Source of the DNA: Mycolicibacterium novocastrense
GTDB lineage: Bacteria > Actinomycetota > Actinomycetes > Mycobacteriales > Mycobacteriaceae
Direction: 5' to 3'
DNA: 64,000 bases
Assembly: GCF_001570485.1 (NCBI RefSeq)
Contig: NZ_BCTA01000052.1
Location: 268,286 to 332,285, forward strand
Of this stretch, positions 42,112 to 51,646 are shown piece after piece. Made by a program: the position numbers and the translations under genes. The notes under the pieces are model-generated. The model made no database searches, had not been told where the DNA came from, and was given only the letters and a program-made list of their open reading frames with translations. Position 1 is the stretch's first letter; every line of letters starts with the position of its first letter.

Positions 42112-43439
42112 TGTCAGGGCCGTCGGTCTCCGTACTGGCCCACGGCCTCGGCGGTTCGACGGATCTGCCGATTCCGTTCACCTACGCGGTGGTCGGGGCC
42201 GCATGGGCGTTGACGTTCACCTTCGCGGTCGTGGCATTCGCGTGGAAGAAGCCACGGTTCGATCCGGACAATTCGGTTCGCCCCCTTCCTCATTGGGTGA
42301 CGGCGGTGATCGATGCGCCGGTGACCCGTTGGGCCCTCGCGCTTGCCGGGTTGGGTTTCGCGGTGTGGGTCGGTGTGGCTGCCGTCCTCGGCCCCCAAGA
42401 CGCGAGGAACCCGCTACCCGGTGTGTTCTACGTCCTGCTGTGGGTGGGCCTGGTGGCGCTCTCGCTGATCATCGGGCCGGTGTGGCGGGCGATATCACCG
42501 GTGCGGGCGGTCCTTCGGCTGCTGGGCGGACGGTCGCTGCGCCTGACCTACCCCGCGTGGCTCGGATACTGGCCCGCGGTCTTCGGGTTGTTCGCGTTCG
42601 TCTGGTTGGAGCTGGCCAGCCCCGACCCGGGTTCCCTTGGCGCCATCCGTATTTGGCTGCTGATCTACCTTGTCGTCACGCTGGCCGGGGCGCTGGTGTG
42701 TGGTGAGCGTTGGTGCACGCGGGCCGACCCTTTCGAGATGTACAGCGTGGTGGCCTCGCGGCTGTCGCCGTTTCGCCGAGACCCCGGCACGGGCCGTATC
42801 GCGATCGGCAACCCGTTCGACCATCTGCCGTCGTTACCGGTACGCCCGGGCCTCGTCGCCGTCATGGCCGTGCTTCTGGGATCGACCGCATTCGACAGCT
42901 TTTCGGCCATGCCCGAATGGCGGAACTTCGTCGACGACCATTCCTCGTCGACGCTGAGCGCGACCCTCATCAAGACCGCCGGCCTGGCCACGTTCGCGGC
43001 CGTCGTCGCCGCCACATTCTCGCTCGCCGCCGTCGCCACCGGAGGAGTGGACCGCGACCGTCGCCGCCGACTGCCGGGGTTGATGGCTCACTCGCTGATC
43101 CCGATCGTCATCGGCTACGTATTCGCCCACTACCTGACCTATCTGGTCGAGCGCGGTCAGCAGACGATCGTCCTGCTGGCCGACCCGTTGGCTCGCGGGT
43201 GGAACCTGTTCTGGCTGCAAGACGCGGAGGTCAGCTACTTCCTGTCTCAGCACCCCGCGGTGCTGGCGACGCTCAAGGTCGGCTTCGTTCTGGCCGGGCA
43301 CGTCGCCGGTGTGGTCGCAGCGCATGACCGGGCCTTGCGCCTGCTGCCGTCGGCTCATCAGCTGACCGGGCAGCTGGCGATGATGCTGGTGATGGTCGGC
43401 TACACCTTCACCGGGCTGTACCTGCTGTTCGGCGGGTAG
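42108..43439 (+). CDS. Multi-pass membrane protein of the cupredoxin operon
   Basis: 443 aa, ATG at 42108 overlapping the lipoprotein stop. About ten membrane segments. Notable are FTYAVVGAAWALTFTFAVVAFAW, a cytoplasmic GERWCTRADPFEMYSVVASRLSPF, VFAHYLTYLVERGQQT, and late His residues in VLAGHVAGVVAAHDRAL and LPSAHQL. Actinobacterial proteins of this type are sometimes labelled fenitrothion hydrolase in databases; I recall the label but see no hydrolase motif. More likely a transport or redox partner of the 616-aa protein and the cupredoxin. Confidence 0.7.
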   Translation: MMSGPSVSVLAHGLGGSTDLPIPFTYAVVGAAWALTFTFAVVAFAWKKPRFDPDNSVRPLPHWVTAVIDAPVTRWALALAGLGFAVWVGVAAVLGPQDARNPLPGVFYVLLWVGLVALSLIIGPVWRAISPVRAVLRLLGGRSLRLTYPAWLGYWPAVFGLFAFVWLELASPDPGSLGAIRIWLLIYLVVTLAGALVCGERWCTRADPFEMYSVVASRLSPFRRDPGTGRIAIGNPFDHLPSLPVRPGLVAVMAVLLGSTAFDSFSAMPEWRNFVDDHSSSTLSATLIKTAGLATFAAVVAATFSLAAVATGGVDRDRRRRLPGLMAHSLIPIVIGYVFAHYLTYLVERGQQTIVLLADPLARGWNLFWLQDAEVSYFLSQHPAVLATLKVGFVLAGHVAGVVAAHDRALRLLPSAHQLTGQLAMMLVMVGYTFTGLYLLFGG

Positions 43440-43450
43440 CGTCGAAGGGC

Positions 43451-44002
43451 ATGAAGGCGCTCATCATCGTCGACGTGCAGAACGACTTCTGCGAGGGCGG
43501 CTCGCTGGCCGTCAGCGGCGGAACCGACGTCGCCCGCAATATCAGCCAGTTACTCGCCGACCAGACCGAATACGCACATGTGGTGGCCACCAAGGACTTT
43601 CACATCGACCCCGGTGACCACTTCTCCGATGACCCCGACTTTGTGACGTCGTGGCCACGGCACTGCGTCGTCGGTACCTCCGGCGCCGACTTTCATCCGC
43701 AGTTGCGGCCCGACGCGGTCGAGGCCGTGTTCACCAAGGGCGAGTACTCGGCCGCCTACAGCGGCTTCGAGGGCAGCGACGAGACCGAAACGTCACTGGC
43801 CGACTGGTTGCGTCAGCGCGGAGTCGACGAAGTCGACGTGGTCGGCATCGCCACCGATCACTGCGTGCGCGCGACGGCGTCCGACGCCGTAGCCCACGGG
43901 TTCACCACGCGCGTCCTGCTCGGCCTGACCGCCGGAGTCGGCGTCGAGTCGACGGCCAAGGCCGTCGAAGACCTGCGCGCGGTCGGCGTCCAGATCGTCT
44001 AG
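43451..44002 (+). CDS. pncA: Nicotinamidase/pyrazinamidase
   Basis: 183 aa. It hydrolyses nicotinamide to nicotinate in NAD salvage and activates pyrazinamide. All key residues fall at the M. tuberculosis PncA numbers: catalytic D8, K96 and C138; metal ligands D49, H51, H57 and H71. The enzyme therefore looks fully active. It follows the cupredoxin operon after 11 bp but is not coupled. Its stop codon shares CTAG with the convergent enoyl-CoA hydratase. Confidence 0.96.
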   Translation: MKALIIVDVQNDFCEGGSLAVSGGTDVARNISQLLADQTEYAHVVATKDFHIDPGDHFSDDPDFVTSWPRHCVVGTSGADFHPQLRPDAVEAVFTKGEYSAAYSGFEGSDETETSLADWLRQRGVDEVDVVGIATDHCVRATASDAVAHGFTTRVLLGLTAGVGVESTAKAVEDLRAVGVQIV

Positions 44003-44820
44003 TCCTCGGCCGTCGGGTCGACGGGCTTACCGGTCCACGACGGCGTTCGCCCCTCCAGGAACGCGCGCACGCCTTCCTTGGCATCGTCGTGTCCCATCAG
44101 GCGCAGGTGAATCTCGGTCTCGCGGGCGCCGACCGCCGACCGGTCCAGATCGTAGGAGTCCCACAGCAGCCGCTTGCTGGCCGCCACCGACATCGGCGCG
44201 GTGTTGACGGCGATGTCGTGGGCGAGGTCCAGCGCGGCGGGCAACACTTGCGGCGCGGGCAACACCCGACTGCCCAGGCCGAGCTCGACCGCCCGCGCAC
44301 CATCGAAAGTCGCCCCGGTCAACAGAATTTCGGCCGCGTTGGCCACGCCGACCAGGCGCGGAAGGATCCAGTGCGAGTAGGCGTCGCCGACCACTCCGCG
44401 TCGCACCTGCACGACGCCGTAGCGACCCTCGGCGGCGAACAACCGGATGTCGCACTGCAGCGCGAGCGTCAGCCCCAACCCGATCGCGTGCCCGTTGACC
44501 GCCGCGATGACCGGCTTGGGCAGCGTCCAGGCGGGCACATCGATACCGGCCGCGCTGAACCCTGCCCCCGGCGCGACGAAGGTGTCCTCGCCGGCGGCCA
44601 AATCGGCTCCTGCGCAGAACGCGGGCGGGGTTCCGGTCAGCACAATGACCCGCACCTCGTCGTCGCGGCCCAGTCGCCGGTAGGCGTCGGCGAGTTCGGT
44701 GCGCATACCGTCGCCGACGGCGTTGCGCTGCCGCGGCCGGTTCAACGTGATGGTCGCGACCCCGTCATCGAAACCGGTCAGCAGTGTGCGGTAACCGGGC
44801 AGGTCGGGGCGGGCAGGCAC
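43999..44820 (-). CDS. Enoyl-CoA hydratase/isomerase family protein
   Basis: 273 aa. Crotonase fold: ATITLNRPRQRNAVGDGM, the oxyanion-hole regions FCAGADLAAGED and NGHAIGLGLTLALQCDIRLFA, and RRGVVGDAYSHWILPRLVG. The position of the usual catalytic Glu in the last segment (typically GLxPExG) is occupied by a VVGDAY sequence, so activity may be hydratase-like with Asp or something else. Probably fatty-acid or steroid side-chain metabolism; substrate unknown. Confidence 0.85.
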   Translation of the reverse strand: MPARPDLPGYRTLLTGFDDGVATITLNRPRQRNAVGDGMRTELADAYRRLGRDDEVRVIVLTGTPPAFCAGADLAAGEDTFVAPGAGFSAAGIDVPAWTLPKPVIAAVNGHAIGLGLTLALQCDIRLFAAEGRYGVVQVRRGVVGDAYSHWILPRLVGVANAAEILLTGATFDGARAVELGLGSRVLPAPQVLPAALDLAHDIAVNTAPMSVAASKRLLWDSYDLDRSAVGARETEIHLRLMGHDDAKEGVRAFLEGRTPSWTGKPVDPTAED

Positions 44821-44929
44821 GCGTTTCTCCTGGCTAGTGTGATTTCGTGCGGAGTTGGTTGTGATGCTGCCGCATCGGGCACACCCGTATCGTCGCGTTG
44901 TCCATGTGTGTCGTCGTCTGGAGTGAGAA

Positions 44930-47077
44930 TTGACCCAAGCCCCCGCCCCCCAAGCCGCGTCCCATGAGGTCTGGCCGGGTAAGGCCTATCCGCTCGGCGC
45001 GACCTATGACGGGACGGGCACCAATTTCGCGGTGTTCAGTGAGGCCGCCGAGAAGGTCGAGCTGTGCCTGTTCGACGCGGATGGCACCGAGACCCGCATC
45101 ACGCTGCCCGAGAACGATGCGTTCGTGTGGCACGGTTTCATCCCGAACATCGAACCCGGCCAGCGGTATGGCTACCGGGTGCACGGTACGTACGACCCAC
45201 CGTCGGGACAGCGCTGCAACGCCAACAAGCTGCTGCTCGATCCGTACTCGAAGGCCATCGACGGCAACTTCGACTGGAACCAGTCGCTGTTCAGCTACAA
45301 CTTCGGCGATCCCGACAGCCGCAACGACGACGACTCCGCTGCGAGCATGCCCAAGTCGGTGGTCATCAACCCCTACTTCGACTGGGGCAACGACCGGCCG
45401 CCGGATTACGAGTACGCCGATTCGGTCATCTACGAAGCGCACGTCAAGGGCCTGACGCAGACGCACCCCGACATCCCGGAGAACATCCGCGGCACCTACT
45501 CGGCCGTGGCGCATCCGGTGATCATCGAGCACCTGCAGTCGCTCGGTGTGACGGCGATCGAGTTGCTGCCGGTGCACCACTTCGCCAACGACTCCACGCT
45601 GATCGACAAGGGCCTGTCCAACTACTGGGGCTACAACACGATCGGCTTTTTGGCACCCGACTCCAAATACAGCTCCAGCCCCAATCCCGGCGGGCAGGTG
45701 CAGGAGTTCAAGGCGATGGTCCGCGCACTGCACGAGGCAGGCATCGAGGTCATCCTCGACGTGGTCTACAACCACACCGCCGAAGGCAACCACCTGGGCC
45801 CGACCCTGTCGATGCGGGGCATCGACAACGGCGCGTACTACCGGCTCGTCGAGGACGACAAGCGTTACTACATGGACTACACCGGTACCGGCAACAGCCT
45901 CAACGTCGGTCATCCGCATTCGCTTCAGCTGATCATGGATTCGTTGCGGTACTGGGTGACCGAGATGCACGTCGACGGGTTCCGTTTCGATCTCGCCTCC
46001 ACATTGGCCCGCGAGTTCTACGACGTCGACCGGCTGTCGACGTTCTTCGAACTCGTACAACAGGATCCGACGGTCAGCCAGGTCAAGTTGATCGCCGAAC
46101 CGTGGGACGTCGGCCCCGGTGGTTACCAGGTGGGCAACTTCCCGCCGCAGTGGACGGAGTGGAACGGAAAGTACCGCGACACGGTCCGCGACTACTGGCG
46201 CGGTGAGCCCGCCACGCTCGACGAATTGGCCTATCGCTTAACGGGTTCGGCCGACCTGTACGAGCAGACCGGTCGCCGTCCCGTCGCCTCCATCAACTTC
46301 GTCATCGCCCACGACGGCTTCACGCTGCGGGACTTGGTGTCCTACAACGAGAAACACAACGAGGCCAACGGCGAGGACAACAACGACGGCGAGAGCCACA
46401 ACCGGTCCTGGAACTGCGGCGTGGAGGGACCGACCGACGATCCCGAGATCAATGCGCTGCGAGCGCGCCAGCAGCGCAATTTCCTTACCACACTGTTGCT
46501 TTCGCAGGGCGTCCCGATGATCGCCCACGGTGACGAGCTCGGCCGCACCCAGCAGGGCAACAACAACGTGTACTGCCAGGACAACGAGCTGTCGTGGATC
46601 GACTGGTCCACCCCAGACACCGAGCTGATGGAGTTCACCCGCAAGGTGTCGGCGCTGCGCGCGGCGCACCCGGTGTTCCGTCGGCGCCGGTTCTTCTCCG
46701 GACGCCCGGTGCGCCAGCGCGGCGGCGACGGGCTGCCCGACATCGCCTGGTTCGCACCCGACGGGTCCGAGATGAGCGACGAGGACTGGGAAACGGGTTA
46801 CGCCAAGTCAATCGCGGTGTATCTCAACGGTAACGGCATTCCCGACCGCGACGTGCGCGGGCAGCGCATCGTCGATGACTCGTTCGTGCTGTGCTTCAAC
46901 GCCCACTACGAACCGATCGACTTCGTGGTGCCGGAGCGCAAGTTCGGCGACTCCTGGATCCCGGTGATCGACACGTCGGCCGACGATGAAGACGAGCCGA
47001 CCCCGGTCGACGCCGGGCAGAAGGTCGAGGTCGCAGCGCGCTCAATGCTTGTGCTGCAGGCGGCCCCGGCAGAGTAG
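44930..47077 (+). CDS. glgX: Glycogen debranching enzyme GlgX
   Basis: 715 aa, TTG at 44930 after GGAG. Isoamylase-type enzyme that removes alpha-1,6 branches of glycogen or alpha-glucan. N-terminal CBM48 (GATYDGTGTNFAVFSEAAEKVELCLFD), then GH13 catalytic motifs VILDVVYNHTAEGN, nucleophile in VDGFRFDLAST, acid/base region KLIAEPWDVG, and FVIAHDGFTLRDLVSYNEKHNEANGE. Length is normal. It belongs functionally with treS and mak about 1.3 kb downstream, though the intervening DUF5709 and TetR genes separate them. Confidence 0.95.
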   Translation: MTQAPAPQAASHEVWPGKAYPLGATYDGTGTNFAVFSEAAEKVELCLFDADGTETRITLPENDAFVWHGFIPNIEPGQRYGYRVHGTYDPPSGQRCNANKLLLDPYSKAIDGNFDWNQSLFSYNFGDPDSRNDDDSAASMPKSVVINPYFDWGNDRPPDYEYADSVIYEAHVKGLTQTHPDIPENIRGTYSAVAHPVIIEHLQSLGVTAIELLPVHHFANDSTLIDKGLSNYWGYNTIGFLAPDSKYSSSPNPGGQVQEFKAMVRALHEAGIEVILDVVYNHTAEGNHLGPTLSMRGIDNGAYYRLVEDDKRYYMDYTGTGNSLNVGHPHSLQLIMDSLRYWVTEMHVDGFRFDLASTLAREFYDVDRLSTFFELVQQDPTVSQVKLIAEPWDVGPGGYQVGNFPPQWTEWNGKYRDTVRDYWRGEPATLDELAYRLTGSADLYEQTGRRPVASINFVIAHDGFTLRDLVSYNEKHNEANGEDNNDGESHNRSWNCGVEGPTDDPEINALRARQQRNFLTTLLLSQGVPMIAHGDELGRTQQGNNNVYCQDNELSWIDWSTPDTELMEFTRKVSALRAAHPVFRRRRFFSGRPVRQRGGDGLPDIAWFAPDGSEMSDEDWETGYAKSIAVYLNGNGIPDRDVRGQRIVDDSFVLCFNAHYEPIDFVVPERKFGDSWIPVIDTSADDEDEPTPVDAGQKVEVAARSMLVLQAAPAE

Positions 47078-47458
47078 CTACTCGACCACCGGGAAGAACG
47101 AGTCGCCGTCCTCCGGGGTGCCGTCGATCTGGCCTTCGTCGCGGCCGTGCTGGTCTGGGTCGATGCGGTCGACCTCGTCGTCGGGGCGCAGCTCGGTGTC
47201 GCCGCTCGGCTCACCCACCGGCTGGTTCAGCTCGGGCTGCTCGGGCTCTTCGGCGGCCAGTTTCTCGTCGAGGCTCTCGTCGACCTCGCCGTCGGCGTTG
47301 ATCTTGTCGGCTTCACGCCATCCCTCTGGCGGGTCGACGGTCTCGTCGCCGTCGGCGTTGCGCACGTCGTCGGAGTCCATCGCCTCCGTCGGGCGCAGCG
47401 TGTCGCCGACGCCACCGCCGTCGTTGGGTGAATAACCTGGGTCCGGGTTTGCGCTCAC
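47078..47458 (-). CDS. Acidic DUF5709-like protein
   Basis: 126 aa, GTG at 47458. Very acidic with repeated Asp/Glu/Pro: GYSPNDGGGVGDTLRPTEAMDSDDVRNAD and LDEKLAAEEPEQPE. There is no membrane segment and little predicted order. The opening YSPNDGG…DTL fits the actinobacterial DUF5709 family, of unknown function. It abuts glgX tail to tail. Confidence 0.65.
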   Translation of the reverse strand: MSANPDPGYSPNDGGGVGDTLRPTEAMDSDDVRNADGDETVDPPEGWREADKINADGEVDESLDEKLAAEEPEQPELNQPVGEPSGDTELRPDDEVDRIDPDQHGRDEGQIDGTPEDGDSFFPVVE

Positions 47459-47851
47459 GGGTATTCGATTGCCCACCTGCCTGGTGGCTAAACGCCGCAT
47501 CGCCCGGCGGGCGGACCCATGCTGTCCGCCGGCTGGGCCGCGGAGCCCGCATCCGACTGGGTCGCGCCCGAAAACGACTGTGCGACAGGCTTCTTGACCG
47601 TCGAAATTCGGGACGGGGACCTGCTTTTGTGCTACGGTTTGCCTCACAGCAACCGTGGCCGTCGCGAATGACAGTCTGAGTTGTCACACGCCCGGGCGGG
47701 GCGAGTAGGAGCCGATGAGCGGCGGCGCCTACCGGCGGCCACGGTTGCCGTCCTCCTTCTTCCACACGGCACGCACTCGGCCGTGACTCGCGCCGGCCAA
47801 AATTTTCGTGAGTGTCAGTATTGGTGGTGCGGCCACCGTATGCTGCCCTCC
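47459..47851. other. Divergent intergenic region before the TetR gene
   Basis: 393 bp. Near its right end GGTGG-TGCGG-CCACC lies about 20 bp before the TetR start and could be a short operator. Otherwise no ORF with a ribosome site, RNA gene or strong hairpin was seen; the GC-rich middle carries only imperfect inverted repeats. Confidence 0.4.
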
Positions 47852-48412
47852 ATGACCGCCCCCACCAGCGCCGGGCGTCGGGTCACCGCTCAAGACTGGA
47901 TCCAGACCGGTTTCGCTGTGCTCGCCGAAGGTGGCCCTGGCGCGCTGCGGATCGGCCGCCTGTGTGAACGCCTCGACGTCACCAAGGGCAGCTTCTACTG
48001 GCACTTCACCGACATGCCGGCCTACCGCGACGCGCTGGCCCGGGCGTGGGCCAACCACCACGACGAGCAGCGGCGCCGGTTCGAGGACATGGGAGGCGAC
48101 GAACCCCGCGCGCGGCTGATAGCGATGATCCAGACACTGATGTGTCCCGACCAGTGGGCATTGGAGCGGGCGATGCGCGTGTGGTCGTTGACCGACCGGA
48201 CGGTGCTGGCCAGCGTCCACCAGAGCGATGTACGCGTGCTGAGCGCGGTGCGCGACGCGCTGGTCGACTACGGCTTCGACGATGGCGAGGCGGATCTGCG
48301 TTCGGCTCTGTTGTTCGCCACCGGCATCGGCTTGCTGCACGAGGTCCGGTCGGCGCCGCGCGAGCCCGCGTTATTGAGCGACCGCGTGCTCGACCTCATG
48401 CTCCACCGATAG
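47852..48412 (+). CDS. TetR-family transcriptional regulator
   Basis: 186 aa from ATG 47852; an ATG four codons earlier (47840) is equally possible. The N-terminal HTH is IQTGFAVLAEGGPGALRIGRLCERLDVTKGSFYWHFTDMPAYRDAL. The helical C-terminal ligand domain is divergent. It converges on mak with a six-base gap; its targets are not evident. Confidence 0.85.
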   Translation: MTAPTSAGRRVTAQDWIQTGFAVLAEGGPGALRIGRLCERLDVTKGSFYWHFTDMPAYRDALARAWANHHDEQRRRFEDMGGDEPRARLIAMIQTLMCPDQWALERAMRVWSLTDRTVLASVHQSDVRVLSAVRDALVDYGFDDGEADLRSALLFATGIGLLHEVRSAPREPALLSDRVLDLMLHR

Positions 48413-48418
48413 GTCAGC

Positions 48419-49753
48419 TCAGCCGATGATGCGCGCGATCGACTTCATCGGGATCGGCAACCAGCTCGGCCGGAAGCGCGCCTCGTACGCGGCCTCGTAA
48501 ATCGCCTTGTCCAGTTCGTAGGCCGCCAACAGCTGGCCGTTGTCCCGAGGATCGGTACCCGAGATCTCGGCGTAGCCCTCACAGAACGATGCGGCGTTGC
48601 GGTCCACCCACTCCCGGGCCCGCGCCCCGAGCTGACGATCGCGGTCCTCATCGGACGACTGTTCCATCAACCGTTGGTAGGCCGCGTATTCGAACGAGCG
48701 CAACACTCCGGCCACGTCGCGCAGCGGGGAATCCGGCCGGCGCCGTTCCTCGAGCGGCTGACCGGGCTCACCCTCGAAGTCGATCAGCAGCCAGCCCTCG
48801 GGTATGCGCAAAACCTGGCCGAGATGCAGATCGCCGTGGATGCGCTGAACGGTGATCGTCTCCTCCGACAGCTTGCGGTACCGCTCCTCGATCAGCGGTC
48901 CGTACTTCTCGAGATCGGGCACAGACTTGGTCGCCGCGGCCAGCCGCTCCAACGCGGTGTCGGCCGGGAACACTGCGGTCTCGGTGCCCAGTTCGTCGGC
49001 CAGCGTGGCGTGCACCGACGCGACCGCCTCACCGAGCCGATACGACTCGCCGGCGAAGTCACCGCCAACCTCGTCGGCGTACAGGTCACCCTCGGCGAAC
49101 AGGTCACGGGTGCTGGCGGTCGCCATATCCCAACCCTCGGCAGAGGTCGCCGCGAACTCGGCGACCATGCCGAGCGCGCACGGCTCACCGTCCTCGTGCC
49201 CGTCCCACGTCGTCTCAAAGGAGCCGAGCAGCCGCGCCACATGCGGGTTGCCGGCGCGCGCCAGCACGCGATTCAACTCGATGTCCGGGTTCGTTCCCGG
49301 CGTGATGCGACGGAAGAGCTTGAGGATCGCCTCCTCCTCGAACACCACGCTGGTGTTGCTCTGTTCTGCTGCCGAGACCCGCGGCGCCGCATCCAGCGGC
49401 AACTCGACGTCGGGTTCCTTCACGAACCGCACATCCCCGACCGTCGCCGAGGAATCGATCAGCGACAGCAGGAACTGCGCGGCTGCCGGGTCGTAGAGCG
49501 CGTCGTAGGCGGTGCGGTCACCGTCGGTGCCGATGGTGGCGACCTCCGCGTACTCCTCGATCGGTCCGGAGTTCCAGCGCAACAGCACTTGATAGCGCTC
49601 ACTCGAGCCGTCGGTATAGGAGACGTCGAGCAGCACGAGGTCCAGATCGTCGCGCAGCGCGGTGCAGGCCGCCTGGTGCACCGCGGCCAATTCGCGGCTG
49701 CGCCCGGCGTACCACCGTTGGTGTGGCAGCCACTCTTCGAACGGCAGCGTCAT
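48419..49753 (-). CDS. mak: Maltokinase
   Basis: 444 aa. It phosphorylates maltose to maltose-1-phosphate with ATP, feeding GlgE in the TreS-Mak-GlgE alpha-glucan pathway. N-terminal FEEWLPHQRWYAGRSRE, then the kinase motifs IHGDLHLGQVLR (catalytic Asp) and LLIDFEGEPGQPLEERRRPDSPLRDVAGVLRS. Its ATG overlaps the treS stop, so both are translated together. Rv0127 ortholog. Confidence 0.95.
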   Translation of the reverse strand: MTLPFEEWLPHQRWYAGRSRELAAVHQAACTALRDDLDLVLLDVSYTDGSSERYQVLLRWNSGPIEEYAEVATIGTDGDRTAYDALYDPAAAQFLLSLIDSSATVGDVRFVKEPDVELPLDAAPRVSAAEQSNTSVVFEEEAILKLFRRITPGTNPDIELNRVLARAGNPHVARLLGSFETTWDGHEDGEPCALGMVAEFAATSAEGWDMATASTRDLFAEGDLYADEVGGDFAGESYRLGEAVASVHATLADELGTETAVFPADTALERLAAATKSVPDLEKYGPLIEERYRKLSEETITVQRIHGDLHLGQVLRIPEGWLLIDFEGEPGQPLEERRRPDSPLRDVAGVLRSFEYAAYQRLMEQSSDEDRDRQLGARAREWVDRNAASFCEGYAEISGTDPRDNGQLLAAYELDKAIYEAAYEARFRPSWLPIPMKSIARIIG

Positions 49754-51567
49754 GACAGTTCTCCATGCTCCGGGCCGGGTGCCTTCAGCGAGAACCAGTA
49801 GAACCCATGGCCGGGCAGGGTCAGGAGGTACGGCAACTGGCCGATGCGGGGAAACTCCACGTATCCGGTCATCTCGACCGGCGTGTATCCGTTGTAGGCC
49901 TGCAGATTCAGCTCGATCGGCTGCGGGAACCGGGAGAGGTTGTTGACGCAGAGCACGGTGTCCTTGTGCCCGTCGGCCTTTTCGACCTCGCGGACGTAGG
50001 TGAGCACCGACGGGTTCGAGCCGCCCAACTCGTGGAAGCTGCCGATGGCGAACGCGTCGTGGCGGCCGCGTACCGCGAGCATCGTGCGGGTCCAGTTCAG
50101 CAGCGAGTTCGAGATGTCGCGCTGCGCTTCCACGTTGACGGCCTGAAAGCCGTAGATCGCATCCTGGTTCGGCGGCAGATACACCCGCCCGGGCGTCGCG
50201 GTGGAGAAGCCCGCGTTGCGGTCCGGGGTCCACTGCATCGGGGTACGCACCGCGTCGCGATCGCCGAGCCAGATGATGTCGCCCATCCCGATCTCGTCGC
50301 CGTAGTACAACACCGGCGACCCCGGCAGCGAGAGCAGCAGCGCGGTGAACAGTTCCATCTGGTTGCGGTCGTTGTCCAGCAGCGGCGCCAGCCGTCGGCG
50401 GATGCCGACGTTCGCCTTCATCCGCGGATCCTTGGCGTACTCGGCGTACATGTAGTCGCGCTCTTCGTCGGTGACCATCTCCAGCGTCAACTCGTCGTGG
50501 TTGCGAAGGAAGATGCCCCACTGTGCCATCTCGGGGATGTCGGGCGTCTGCGCCAGGATCTCCGAGATCGGGAAACGCGACTCCCGTCGGACGGCCATGA
50601 AGATCCGCGGCATCAGCGGGAAGTGGAACGCCATGTGACATTCGTCGCCGCCGGTGTCGGGATCACCGAAGTACTCGACGACGTCGGCCGGCCACTGGTT
50701 CGCCTCGGCCAGAAGCACACGGCCCGGGTACTCGTCGTCGATCACCTTGCGGCAGTGCTTGAGAAACGCGTGCGTCTCGGGCAGGTTCTCGCAGTTTGTG
50801 CCCTCCCGCTCGAAGAGGTAGGGCACCGCGTCCAGCCGGAAACCGTCGATGCCGATGTCGAGCCAGAACCGCAGGACGTCGAGCATCGCCTCCTGGACGG
50901 CCGGGTTGTCGTAGTTGAGGTCGGGCTGGTGGCTGAAGAAGCGGTGCCAATAGAACTGCCGTCGCACCGGATCGAACGTCCAGTTCGACTCCTCGGTGTC
51001 GACGAAGATGATCCGGGCGTCGGAGTACTTGTCGCTGGTGTCGCTCCACACGTAGAAGTCGCCGTACGGTCCGTCGGGATCCCTACGCGATTCCTGGAAC
51101 CACGCGTGCTGATCGGACGTGTGGTTCATCACGAGGTCGGTGATGACGCGGATTCCGCGGCGGTGCGCGGCATCGAGGAGTTCGACGAAGTCGTCGACGG
51201 TGCCGAACTCGGGCAGCACCCGGTAGAAGTCGCGGATGTCGTAACCACCGTCACGCAGCGGCGAATCGTAGAACGGTGGGAGCCAAAGACAGTCCACGCC
51301 AAGCCACTTCACGTAGTCGAGTTGCTCTGTCAGTCCGCGCAGATCCCCGATGCCGTCGGAGTTCGAGTCGTAGAACGCGCGCACCAGCACCTCGTAGAAG
51401 ACGGCGCGTTTGAACCAGGTGCGGTCCTCGGGCAGGACCCGGGCGTGTCCGAAGTCTTCTGCGGTGGGGTGCTCGACGACACCGTCCTCGACGTGACTGC
51501 CCTCCGCCGGGTCGTGGTCGTCGGATGCGCGGGCACCGCTGTGCTGGTCCAACCGGTGTAGTTCCAT
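49750..51567 (-). CDS. treS: Trehalose synthase
   Basis: 605 aa. It interconverts maltose and trehalose in the cytosol. GH13 motifs are DLVMNHTSDQHAWF, DIGIDGFRLDAVPYLFERE (nucleophile Asp), VLLAEANQWP (acid/base Glu) and LRNHDELTLEM (transition-state Asp), with GSPVLYYGDEIGMGD after them. Length and layout match Rv0126. First gene of the treS-mak operon, overlapping mak by four bases. TreS and Mak act as a complex in mycobacteria. Confidence 0.96.
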   Translation of the reverse strand: MELHRLDQHSGARASDDHDPAEGSHVEDGVVEHPTAEDFGHARVLPEDRTWFKRAVFYEVLVRAFYDSNSDGIGDLRGLTEQLDYVKWLGVDCLWLPPFYDSPLRDGGYDIRDFYRVLPEFGTVDDFVELLDAAHRRGIRVITDLVMNHTSDQHAWFQESRRDPDGPYGDFYVWSDTSDKYSDARIIFVDTEESNWTFDPVRRQFYWHRFFSHQPDLNYDNPAVQEAMLDVLRFWLDIGIDGFRLDAVPYLFEREGTNCENLPETHAFLKHCRKVIDDEYPGRVLLAEANQWPADVVEYFGDPDTGGDECHMAFHFPLMPRIFMAVRRESRFPISEILAQTPDIPEMAQWGIFLRNHDELTLEMVTDEERDYMYAEYAKDPRMKANVGIRRRLAPLLDNDRNQMELFTALLLSLPGSPVLYYGDEIGMGDIIWLGDRDAVRTPMQWTPDRNAGFSTATPGRVYLPPNQDAIYGFQAVNVEAQRDISNSLLNWTRTMLAVRGRHDAFAIGSFHELGGSNPSVLTYVREVEKADGHKDTVLCVNNLSRFPQPIELNLQAYNGYTPVEMTGYVEFPRIGQLPYLLTLPGHGFYWFSLKAPGPEHGELS

Positions 51568-51646
51568 ACCGTGTTCAACCTACCCACGTCGCGAAGAATC
51601 GAATCGGTGGAATTCGTGCGGGCGCTCACTTCGGTATCGTTCCGGC

